Part shown: in pieces, positions 41,113 through 53,500 of the stretch
Position numbering within the stretch: position 1 is the stretch's first letter
Layout of the letters: each line of letters opens with the position of its first letter
Assembly (NCBI RefSeq): GCF_029227915.1
Contig: NC_079879.1
Location: 8,742,001 to 8,806,000 of the forward strand
Direction: 5' to 3'
Length of the DNA stretch: 64,000 nucleotides
Origin: Hydractinia symbiolongicarpus
Taxonomy: Eukaryota; Cnidaria; Hydrozoa; Anthoathecata; Hydractiniidae
Translations under genes and position numbers: made by a program
Notes under the pieces: generated by a model
What the model saw: only the letters and a program-made list of their open reading frames with translations
What the model was told of the DNA's origin: nothing
Database searches by the model: none

Positions 41113-44000
41113 ATCTCCACTATCTCCACTAAACGGAATATTCCGCGCGAAACATAAAAGCTTATTTGCTGGCAGAATACATGTCTCTACCACACGTGTA
41201 CAAATCAAATGTATTTACGTAAATTCCGCGGCAATTTTTTTTCTCAGAAAGTGTAAAACGGACTTTTTATGCTGAAGTTTTTTAGTTATGCCAAGTAACT
41301 GTCGACCTCGTTCCTAGGATCGTTGAATTTTCAAAAGGAGGCATGAGAATAAAGTTGTTTACTTATTGCGAAATCTTAGCATTACTTTAGTCACGTTTTT
41401 GGCAGCAAAAACAAAACATAGTTATGTTTGTCCTACTTGACTGAATGCAACACGTGTCGAGAAAAAATAAGGGGAGAAACAAAAGAATTAACGAATCGTG
41501 CTCTGCTTTTATATTTATCAAAAGGCAATCAAATTTCCCCTTCTTAAGTCACTGCTGACCCCTTAATATTTTAGACCTCAGTATGAAAATCCAGGACTTT
41601 TCAGCTATGAATTTGAAGATACTAACCAACCTCACTCCTAAGTTCTCTCCTCCCTTCAACAATTAGGTTACTAAGAGCAAAAGAAAACAATTATGCATTA
41701 TAAATTACACAGTTATTCTTTTAAAAGTTTGTAAGTGTAAATTTCGCGAATATATAACTTCTAGTATTTAATTTCGTGAATTTCGTCAAACAAAAAGAAA
41801 AAAACACGCAGATTATAAAGATTGCAAGATTGCTAAAAACTAGAAGTGGATAGAAGCAACAAATTATTGGAATAACGAACGATGGTTGTCACAGATGTTC
41901 TTGTATCTCCATGATAAATCGTTATAAAATGCATTTATTAGAAATCCCATTTTATCCTACCTCGTCCCCAGGGCTCTTTTACGCCTATGATATTATTGCA
42001 AGCGTTGCATTTTCTCCTGATTTTGAACTAATCACATCTTACTCTGGGTTTTAGGTAAGACTTTAATATAAAATCAAACAATTGCGTGTCGATACGAATA
42101 TTTTCAGTAAAGGTTTTCGATAATAATTGTACCACTTTCTGCTAAGCAACTGTTAAGCAAATTTTCTATCAATTTAGAGAGTAATTTTTACCAGATCAAA
42201 GATGTTTATAAAGAAATAAGTGTATTGTAAACCAAGTTGCACTAACTAGCTTGCTTAAGACATAAATATTCATTCAGTACATATTTATAATTAATACCCG
42301 CTCCTCCTTCATTTGAATTTCTTTTATTGTTAAGATAATGACGTCATAATATCTATTACCTGTAAATACACTGGAGATAAGATAAGTACGTGATATGCCG
42401 CCAATGCCGAAAATATTTTGTGATCAATTTTTGGATGTTAAAATATATATATATATTTTGCAAAAATACAACTTAGCTTATCTTTAAATTATTTTACCAG
42501 TAGAAAGACTAATTAGTAATTTCCCAATTATGTACATATTTTCGAGCGTCAAAAAATTTACATTTTTCGGGTATTAGTATTTGCGAATGACGTGGAAAAT
42601 GTTAAAAAAAAGAAGCCTCATCTTATACAACATTGACACAAGTTCACTTTCAAGAAAGCATTTATGATTTGTCAGTTTTACTTTTTTCTTTGTGTTAATG
42701 ACATAAATTTTATTTATTAGCATTTTGTGATTTTTCTGAGAGAGAGAAGTGGGGAGGGATAAATGTCGCGAATAGTCTCTGAAATAATATTTTGCGGGTA
42801 CATAATTTCGCCAAATTGCGAATCTAAATAAAAATCCGCAAAAATTAGTATGATTAAGGTAAATACCGGAAAGTGATTTTAATAGCTAGTTTAATAAATA
42901 AGTCGATGATAAACTGAGAACTCGTGACAATGTGTTACTCATTTTTTCTTCAAAGAAAAAGACTAGCAGGGGGTTAATTGAATCAAATTAAATAAGGAAA
43001 TTTGCCAGTATGATATCATGGAATTATTCATTCCTTTGCACAATCCATATCATTCTCATACCTTTGAGTAATAATCTTTTATAACAATGTACTAGAAGAA
43101 TGGTAACACAAAGGTTAATAAATTCAATTTTATTTCATACGCTACAAAAAAAAAAAACGAATCAAAGAAAAATAGAAAAATGGGATGGCTTCAATCAGGA
43201 AATGAAAGCATGCTTGCAATTAAAATACAAAAAATACTCATTCCTTATTATAATCTGACAAACCTTGTTCCCAGGACTTTTTGTCACTTTTTAAACGTTG
43301 ACACAAGCTAAATGCCACTAAAACACTAAAGAAGTAATTGGCTCTGTAGTCACAAGTCAAAGTAAATATAAAGAGCAAATATAATCAAAATATAGAAAGC
43401 TATTTATAATTAAAAACGAATTGACAACACTGGTGGCACGAAGCTGCTAAATCTTACAAAGTTTAACAGCTTCTATTTTCAAGATGGTATAGAAGCTTTA
43501 AACAGAATGCGTACCTATTCAAACTTCATACCACCTGTTTACCAACCTTTTATCTGGCGTTTTTTTAACGCATAATATTAAAATTGGAACGAATTTGCAG
43601 CAATAAATCGTTTATTTAAATGTCAATATATTCTGAATTATTTACAAACGAAGTTTCTTAACGAAAAAAACACGAAAAAAATATTTCGTAATAAGTTAAT
43701 ATTAACACAGAAAATTGAAAACATAGAAATTAACTCGTGAAAATTCGTCCTCATTAAAATTTTTTTTGCGTTTCTAACTAACCGATTTGTTAACTTCCTG
43801 TATCGTTCATTGTTTTCGTATCAAGAGGCACAATTACTGCTCTGCTGCCAATGATAGTTGACACGCGAACGAAACTACCAACTTCCATATTATTTCAAAC
43901 GAAATACTTTCAACCAAAATTGCGGTGATTCTTTCCATTTTTTGCACTGATTTCAGATCGTGAAAAATAAAATTTGTCGTAGTTTTATAGTTTAATGTAC
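41113..44000. other. intergenic stretch, no gene seen
   Basis: AT-rich. Single ends of the TCGTYCCCAGGGCTCTTTT family occur near 41308, 41960 and 43263, and CGCAAAAATTAGT motifs near 42780-42850. The 3' untranslated region of the calponin-like gene should occupy the right-hand end. Confidence 0.4.
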
Positions 44001-44582
44001 TCAATCTAAAATAGAACGCGTTTTACCAAAATTAAGGCCAGATTGATTAGCGCCTTTATTTGAACCCATTTGTAACCCGATTATTTTCTCGGCTTCACGT
44101 AACTGCTCAGCGCTAAACTGTCTCGGATTTTGTGTTGATTCTTTCGGACCTAAAATAGGGCCGTCGTATCCATTTGATTGCGCTTTTCTTCCCACAGCGT
44201 GTATAGTATTAATAACGGCTGTTGTGTTTACACCGTCATACAAATCGCTCGTCTGAAATAAATCGCCAGATTTTAGTCCGTATTTTCTACAAGCTTTTAA
44301 AAATAAATCTACGTTTTCCATGCATTTAAAAGGTGAGTCGGGCACGTTGATTCTTTTGATAATACCAGGACATAACGCTATCATGAGTTTACATAGATAA
44401 ACACCGTCTCTCAAAGCGTCTTGTGTCTTTCTCATGCCATGAACGTTTATAAAAATCTCCCCTTCATCGAGAACTGCTTCCATCCAGGCTAGTGCGTCCT
44501 GCTCATCATCATAGTCATATTTCTCCGCCCTTTTTCTCTGCAATGCTGCTGTCAGTCCATATCCTCTTGGTCGGTTAGCCAT
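44001..44582 (-). CDS. calponin/transgelin-family actin-binding protein
   Basis: 193 residues, single coding exon. An N-terminal calponin-homology domain covers about residues 22-135 (DEQDALAWMEAVLDE, DGVYLCKLMIALCPG, FKCMENVDLFLKACRKYGL, DLYDGVNTTAVINTIHAVGR). A single calponin-like repeat follows near residue 168 (IIGLQMGSNKGANQSG). One CH domain plus one repeat in about 190-200 residues is the transgelin/SM22/Mp20 layout. These proteins bind F-actin and stabilise bundles in contractile cells. An acceptor-like TGTTAACAG 40 bases upstream of the start suggests a spliced 5' leader. Confidence 0.9.
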   Translation of the reverse strand: MANRPRGYGLTAALQRKRAEKYDYDDEQDALAWMEAVLDEGEIFINVHGMRKTQDALRDGVYLCKLMIALCPGIIKRINVPDSPFKCMENVDLFLKACRKYGLKSGDLFQTSDLYDGVNTTAVINTIHAVGRKAQSNGYDGPILGPKESTQNPRQFSAEQLREAEKIIGLQMGSNKGANQSGLNFGKTRSILD

Positions 44583-47516
44583 ATTTATTTTTTCTTGAAA
44601 AACTGGCTTGTTCTTCGATCTTCTGTTAACAAAAATAATATTCTAGAAAAAACTCTTTAAGAGAAAGCGATAGAATAAATTATTGATTTGAATTTTCAGC
44701 TGTGCGCGTCTTTTATAACTACGTCTAACAAATCCGAGCTCATCTGATTCATACAACACCACATAAAAAGTGAGAGGAAAATTTAATTGTCGATATAAAC
44801 GTGTTGTTGGTTTTGAACACGATGTTTTTATTACAACGGAGATATAATCAAAAATTGACCGCAAGAAAACTGTATTATTACATGTCATGCTTCATTTAAC
44901 AAACTATAAATTAGACGTTTCAAAGGGCTGTAGTATTGTGCCGAAAAAAAATAAATACATAAATTAAGTAATTATGTTTCTTTATCTAACTCACTGCGTG
45001 TCGCAAATTCGTCTCATATGACAATGCTTGTTACAAATACCAAATCTCCCGTGTGTATTAACAAGCTAGCACCAAAGTGTAAAATCGTCATAACGAGATT
45101 TCTGCTAAGCTGTGGATCATAGGATGGAAAAATAAATTCGTTAATCTTTTTATCAAGAATTTTAAAACTATGTCTGTTTGAGGTATACGAAGCAATCATT
45201 GTTTCACTGTAGTATCAAAAATAGTTCTTTTTTTTTTAAAAAAAAGATTTTTGCAGCCATTCCGATGTAAAACTCAAATACGCGATGACTAAATTTTTTT
45301 TTAGTTTCTTATAAATACGCCGGATCGAATTCAATTTAATTTATTTTGCACACATTAATTTTGAGGACGTTTCAAGGACTTTTCTATGAGCCTTAACCAA
45401 CAACACCCGCAGACGAATTTTTAAACTTCTAAATTATCGATTATCAAGCTCTCAAAACATTGCCAAAAGAACAGATACTAGTGTCGATGAAGCGATAATA
45501 TTATTCTATCATGTTGAATGCAGCTGGGCTGATAAAAACATAAACATTCGTGTCATAACGGAAATGATTAAATTAGCAGATATACGATGATGGTTACAAA
45601 TTAAATTAGTCCTATATAAAGATATTGACACGAAAAAAAAATCATTGATCATGCTGTCTTTAAATTTTAAAGCCTAATTCCTGTATCTTATTTAATTAGT
45701 GAACAGACAACAATGTGCTAATGTGGACAACGGTATTCCCAACCTCGTTTTGAGGTCAAGACGAGAAAACATTCACGAATGAAGTTTAAGCAGTACATTA
45801 TGTATATGGAACAGATTTGACGATATAACACTAATTTGTAACAACCAACGGAAAATGCAGCGATGAGGCGGACATCAAACAACTCGGTAGCTTTTTTGAA
45901 ACTATTGGACATGTAGAATATGCAGAAGCTTACGTTCAATAGTAGAAGCCTAATTTGAAAAAAAAATCGCCTGCATCTATGTGAAGCGATACTAACAATC
46001 TCAGGACGCATAATATTATCCATGCTAGATTGAAATTATTTAGTTGTCTGTTTTTTAGCTTCTCATTTGTTGTTTCAGGTGTTTTAAAAATTATCAAGAA
46101 TATAAGCAATAGTTCAGGGCTTGCCTCCGTGATTTAGGGGTAGAAACTTGTGCAGAAAGAAAGTTTTGACCGTGTTTTTTTCTATTTTTGCGTAAACAAA
46201 AACTTTCGTGATTAAAGTAAAATGTGGTAAAAAGAAAACTTAAATTTTTGATGTATTTTTGATGTACCTTTTCCCCACCCATCTCTACTTCTATCATTAT
46301 TTAAACGTTCGAGAGAGAGGCGGAGGAAGAGAGAGGCGGAAAGAAATTTTTTTTGTTTTATTTGGAATGTTGCAAAACAAACTTTCGCGAGAAGAAATAA
46401 AAATGTAAAGTTTCATATAAAAAAAAGTTACTTGATCATCAATCCAAAACTACGCAATCTTTTTATCCAATCTATATTTTGAAATCGCAGAGAAGAAATT
46501 CCTAACTTTACTAAAAGTACAAGTTGTTGTCTATCACTAATAAATTTTGTACATACCACAGAGCGCCCTATCTCGATTACGCCCCTTTTTGGAATAGGCG
46601 TCTCCCACCCCCTTTTCTTAAAGATTTCGAAATGGCAACTTATTTAACACAACGGGCGTATAAAGCAAAAGTCGTTATTTAATTTTTTTTGTAATTTTTT
46701 TGACATTAAAAGGAATGCTTGTTTGAATTTGTGTGGAACACTAACGTTAAATTGAACTTAGTAATTAATAAAAAAAAACTCTGTTAAAAAGGATGTATAT
46801 ATAATAAACATGGCTTCGTTGCAATTTTTTAATCGAGCATTTGGCAGTATCTGAAAATTGTTTTCTGGTTTTTATTGTCGCACATTTTTTTAATGCCTGA
46901 AACTTATGAAATTTATCAAAAAACACAAAAACAAAAACAACAACAACAACAACGAAATTCAAACAAAAAAACATTCACTGTACCAGTCTACTTAGTGCGC
47001 ACGCGTTTGGTATAGAGGACCTCTTTTCCACTACATTTTATCATGATTTCATGCAGCAAAAACAACAGGCGTAACGTGTTAGCGTAGTCTCATTTGGCAA
47101 ATTAAGCGATTTCAAGTTTATTCAAAAAATTATTGTATACTCACAAGTCTTCAAATTTTATCTATCTACAACTTCTGCTCCATTCTTCGAGTTATATCGA
47201 AAACCGTCAACTCCAGGTTTATATCCAGTAGCAAATTATCACACGGCTCTTTATATATAACTAGGCTTTACTTTTTCGCATTCGAGAAAACGTTAAAACG
47301 TTGGTAGCGTATTCCATGTACAAAAAATGTCATCAATACTAAATGCTGAGTAAGAAAAAAAAGTTCGGCATTAAATATTTTCTAAAAATTACAATTGTCT
47401 TTTCTTCACCAGTCAATGAAATGATCTTTCAGTTTGATTAAATCTGTCATTCGCATTTTAAGTTATGTTAATAAAGGCATCATTGTTATTGTTTAAATAA
47501 AACATAAATGTTAAAG
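44583..47516. other. intergenic stretch, no gene seen
   Basis: Scattered short open frames on the minus strand show no similarity. A CAACAA microsatellite lies near 46935-46955. Upstream exons of the calponin-like gene may be here but carry no recognisable coding sequence. Confidence 0.4.
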
Positions 47517-50500
47517 TTATTTTTTCTTATCTTTGGTAGCAGCCAAATAAAGTCCGACCACTAAAGCCATCACGGTACCACCTTGCGCGACAACTCGAGC
47601 TCTCATCATTAGTTGTTGGTTACGCTGGTTTCCTCGTTGAAAATTTGCAATCCCCAGTACTAATGCTGTAACAGTCAATCCCATACCTAAATAAAAATTG
47701 TGTCTGCTTAAAAATGACATTACTTGTCTCAAATCACATTTTAAAATTAAGATCTCAGATAACAAAAAAATGAGCAGTTTCATTTAAAAACCGATTGGTT
47801 ACAAATTATAGAAATTATTATAACCGGAACCTATGTACACGTTTAAATCATACATTTGTGGTCAACTCAAAATACCGATAAATTTTATTGCAATTACTTA
47901 CGATTACTACAATTGATGATTGCAAAAAAGAACATTTAAATTTGGAAGAAATTCTGGTTGTTTGCTCTGCATGGGAAGGTAAATGTGTCACATGAGAAGC
48001 AAACATATTTGATTCGAAGGAATATCTAACAACTGCTGTAACGAAATTTGAGTATATGTTTGCCTTTTTATAAATATTGTATTGAGAAATATAGATGTCA
48101 CTCCCACTTAGGTGTTCACGTTTACATTGAAAAATAGGTTGTGCAATGTTATTTACCAATGATTGGATAGCCACTCCGTTGCTCCAACACTTCGCTAAGG
48201 TATTTAAAGGGAATCTAAGGTGATAAAGTTAAACTGATGTTGTAGCGTTCAAAAAGTCGTCTTACAAGTCATTTTACATTTCTGAAAAAGCTTTTTTCGT
48301 TTTTAAGATATTCACATTTAAAGATTTTAACATGCAATTATTCTGCGTAAATTATGATGTCGGCCTCAAATAAATTATCGATATATGCTACTGCTATATT
48401 TTTTAATATTAAGAAATGCGTGAAGCATTCAACTATTTCATAGACTTGCAACACAAGTTAGGGGTATTCTACCCATGAATAACTACCAATAACTGTAGTA
48501 ATTTTAATAATTTTAAAAATAACAATTATTCCCATTATTCTTTGCAATGAGATGCCCCCTCCCCCCCACCTTAACATTCATCATCATCATCATTATTCTC
48601 GGCTTAACGTCCGTTTTCCATGCTAGCATGGGTTGGACGGGGTATATTAATGACCCTCTTCCAATCTGATCTAGACTGTGTTAGATCTAAACTCAACTTC
48701 CTCTCTATCAAGTCTGTCCTTATAACCTCCTGCCAAGTCTTTCTCGGTCTGCCTCTGGGCTTTGCCCCAGGAACTATCAAGTCTCTACACTTTCTTACCC
48801 AATTATCCTCCTCCATTCTTTCCAAGTGCCCCAGCCAATTCAATCTTCTTATCTGGATAACATCTTTAATTCTACGGAGACTTAGCCTGCTTCTTAGCTC
48901 ATCTGAACTCTTTCTGTCTCTCAGACTGGCATTACACATCCACCTAACCATTCTCATATCATTCCTTTCTAAACGGTCAAGATCTTCCTGCTTCACTGCC
49001 CATGTCTCACTACCGTACAACATAACACTTCTTACACAGGCCTCATACAACCTACCTTTTACCTCAATTGACAGGACTCTGCTAGTCAATAAAGGAAGTA
49101 ACTCTCTAAACTTTTTCCAAGCAGAACCTATCCTGCAAGTAACACTTCTTCCAACACCCCCTTCACTGCCCAACATATCACCTAAGTAACAGAAGTTCTT
49201 AACTATCTCTAACGAGCCACTGTTGTACATCATTAAAGCTGGAAATACTTCATTCTCTATAATCTCACCTTTGCAACGCTTGCATACAAACTGTATGTCA
49301 GCTCTTAACCTTCCACTAATACTACTGCACTTCTTATGTACCCAATGCTTGCAAGTCTGACAAAAAATTGAGTTACTACCAACCCCTTTCCTGCAAACTC
49401 CACAAGGCCACTTTCCAACTACAAGGTCACACTTGGCTGCAATGCTACTTATCATGACTTTAGACTTTGCTGTGTTTACCTTCAGCCCTTTCTCTTCTAG
49501 TCCTTTCTTCAACTTCTCAAACTTTTCAACTAATTCTTCCATCGACTCTGCTATGAGAACCAAATCATCTGCATACAATAACTCCCATGGACAACCTGTT
49601 CTGAACTCCATCGACAGCGCTTCTAAGACTAGAATAAACAACAAAGGACTAAGTACAGAACCCTGATGTACACCAACATTTACACTAAATTCATCACTAA
49701 GTGAATCGTTAATCCTGACACGACTTCTAGCATTGCTGTACATAGACTGAACCATCGTAACTAGCCACTCATCCACACCTAATTTTCTCATAGCCCACCA
49801 AATAACTTTACGTGGCACTCTATCAAAAGCTTTCTCTAAATCTACAAAGGCAAAATAGAGATTCTTTCTCTTTCCTAAATACTTTTCCTGAAGCTGTCTG
49901 AGTAAAAATATTGCATCTGTAGTGCCACGCCCTGGAACAAAACCAAATTGCATCTTATCTATATCAATTCTTTCTCTAAGTAACTTATCAATCACTCTTT
50001 CAATAACTTACATTACTTGATCAACCAACTTCAAACCTCTATAGTTACCCCTTTCTAATGCATCACCCTTGCCCTTGAAACAGTTCACTATTACACTCGA
50101 CTGCCACTCACTCGGAATAGCACCATCCTTTATAATCTGGTTAGCAAGACTTGTAATAAGCTCAACTCCAATATATCCAGATGCTTTTACCATCTCTGCA
50201 ACAATACCTGATACTCCTGCAGCCTTGCCAATCTTCAATTTCCTAATAGCCTCCACTACCCATTCTGTCTTGATCTGCATAGCTGGCCCTTCTACGACAT
50301 CATCATCAGACAAATTATCCTCGTCCCAATCAAACTCAGTGTTAAGCAACCTCTGATAATGATTCTTCTAAGCTACCCTTTTCTCCGCCTCTGTGCTAGC
50401 TAAAACACCTTCATCATTACGTATACACTTCTCACCTACAATATCTTGATTAGTCATCTTCATTTGCTTTGCTATCTTGAATACCTCATTGCACTGGTCT

Positions 50501-53500
50501 TCCCTTCTTAACACATCTGCAAATCTGTTTCTCTCTGCTTCTGATTTTGCCTTATACACTGCTGTACGAGCGCGACGCTTAGCTTCTAAGTAAATATTTT
50601 TACTACCACCTGACTTCCACTCTTTCCAAAGTTTCCTCTTTTCCTTTATACACTGGTCAACCTCATTATTCCACCACCAGGTCTGTTTATGTCTAGCTGG
50701 TCCTTTCGTCCACACACAGGTATCATCAGAAGCTTCTAGAAGACAATTCTTCAAAGTAGTCCAAGTACTTTCAACATTGTCACTATCACATTGACTATTG
50801 TAGGCTAACTGCTGAACTTTTGCACTAAATTGTCTTGCTACAATCTTTTCCTTCAGCTTCCAGACTTTTCGACGGGGCCTGTACTTTCCCTTGGCTTCTT
50901 TCACACTCTTCAAGATAATATCACAAACCAGCAACCTATGCTGGGAAACACACTCTTCCCCCGATATAACTTTCACGTCCTTCACCACTTTCTTGTCTGA
51001 CTTTCTAACCAAAAAGTAATCTATCTGTGTCTTACAACCACCTGACTCATATGTTATCAGCCTACTCTGTCTCTTACTGAATGATGTGTTGCAAACCACC
51101 ATGTCCGTTGCCATTCCAAACTCAAGCAATCTCTCCTCTTCCTTATTTCTGCTCCCAAATCCATAGCCACCATGCACACCTCTATAACCTTCAGATGACT
51201 TCCCAACATGACCATTAAAGTCGCCGCCCACCATGACAAGTTCAGTGTCTCCAAACTTTGATGTGACTGCTATTAACTCATCATAAACTTATCTTTATCT
51301 TCCTCACTGAGTCCACACTGTGGAGCATAAACTGACAGAAAAGTGACAATCCTATTACCTATCAAAAACTTTATCACTATAATACGACTATTAACACGCA
51401 TAACATCTATTACTTTTTCTACCCACTTCTCCGCAACGAATATGCCAACCCCTCCATATCCATCACTATTACCAATCCAAAAAAGCTTATACCTTGCCCT
51501 CCTACCTTCCACAAATCTCACTGAAGCTCCTCTCCACCTAACTTCCTGAACACAACACATATCAACAGATCTACGTTCTAACATTTCAACTACTTCACCT
51601 GCTCTACCTCTCAGAGTACCAACATTTACACTAGCCATCCTCAACCTAGTGTTATCTACCTTGTGATGTGATAGCTGGGTAACGGTCTGGCGATGCTCAC
51701 ATCTGACATCTGTGCTACCGTGCGCGACACCTTCACTCCTTAGAGTTCCAGCCCCGTTTACGCAGTTTGTCTGATCAACTATTCTTACAGCCATTAATAA
51801 AGAGTTTTGGCATTGTTTTACAGCTGGATGCCCTTCCTAGCGCCAACCGTTCACAGACCGGACTGGGTGTTTTTTAAAGTGACACCATCACTATGTGGCA
51901 TTTCATGGGACTTCCACAATCGCCCCTTTAAACTAAGGTATGGTGGAGGACGTTCAACTCCTCTCTTGTCTCTTAAGGAGACCCTTCACCTGCCAACATT
52001 GTAATAGCATATCTGATCAAGAGTCCCAAAGGTCTATGAATTTATTCAGAACATCTCTGGCATGTCTCTTTCCTTCATTAACAGTCAATGTATTTTTAAA
52101 AACATGAAAATCTATTGTTAACAAACCCAGAAGTTTTTTTAATTTTTATCCTCAGTTTCATGTGAGAAATCTTTATTATTTATTAACTTATATCTTTCTC
52201 TAAGGGATGCCTCCCTTACTCATGTTAAAAACAAGCCTGTGCCTATGAAGCATGTGCAGAATAATTTATAGAGCTAATAAAAATTGGAGGACTGTATATT
52301 CTGATGGTACCGTCAGACTATCCTGGTTTGCTATTCCACTAGTACCGGCAGAATATCACAAAAAATTATTCTGCCAGCAGTAAACTTTCCCACCAAAAGC
52401 TTTTGTCACAACGCATCATTCACAACAATTTTTACAAGCTCGTGAGCTTGTATTAAAACGCAAATGCGCCCACAAGAATGGAAATTTTTGCCTCTCTGAG
52501 CACCGACACGGGTGGAGTGTGTGTTCGAATCTCATTTTGGTAACTATTTTTACTTTTTTTTCTTTGCTGTGATAAATTTTATTTTTAAAAAAAGATAAGA
52601 TAAGTGTTCAAAAGCTTTACTTAGCTAACAGGTAAAGTAAAGGTGTTTCCACCAAAGTTTTCAAGTGAACGTAGGCAGAATTAAGGTCTACTCAAATGCC
52701 TGGAAAGTAGTCTCAGAAATGAAATTACGTAAGAGATAAACGAAGACGCTTCACCATATCAATTTATTAAATACACCGATTTTACAAAATTTGGTTAAAA
52801 TGTAAGCAAAAGGCGAATTATATTGTAAATAATGACAATAACGCCAAAAGAACATAAATGTTCTGATTCGTTATTTGTCTCTGCGCTATAAGTGGACAGA
52901 ATTCTTTTTAACAAAGATTGCTGTTCGTGACAGTTCTGGTAATATATTCTTTTAAGTACAACTATGTCCTTTTTCGAACAATTAAGATTTACTCATTTAT
53001 TCAGGCCAGGAGGAGCCGAGGGTGCAGCCTGGGAGGGGAGGCACTTTTTGCCAAGAAGTGATGTTTTTTTGTGTTTTTGTGTTTTAATCTATTATTAATT
53101 GATCAATACATACATATGCTCTGTGTGAGATTAACAACGTTCCAGCTCGTTTCAACTCCATCTCGATTCTCAATTTCCAAAAAATAAGGACCGACAAACT
53201 AAGCCTCATCAAAATTCCTAACGCATTTGTTCAATCGAACGACAACAGAAAGTAAATATTCGGAAAATTTACAAAGGAGGGTTGGTTAGTTGTTATATAC
53301 TATATACTGCTTCAATATTGCTTTTTTGAAAATATATCTTACATAAATTATGGCGTTTCTATATTTCTATATATAATCTTTCGCTTTTTGTGAATGCTTT
53401 TGAGTGCAATATTTCAAAATTTGAAGTATGTTTTAGCCAATCTAGGGGGCCGAAAATTTAAAAATTTTCTTAGCCGGTAGGCCCCAACATTGGCCAGGCC

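Noticed and set aside
48620-50356. Plus-strand frames of up to 189 codons over the LINE
   Set aside because: Antisense to the endonuclease-RT frame, which carries all recognisable motifs on the minus strand.
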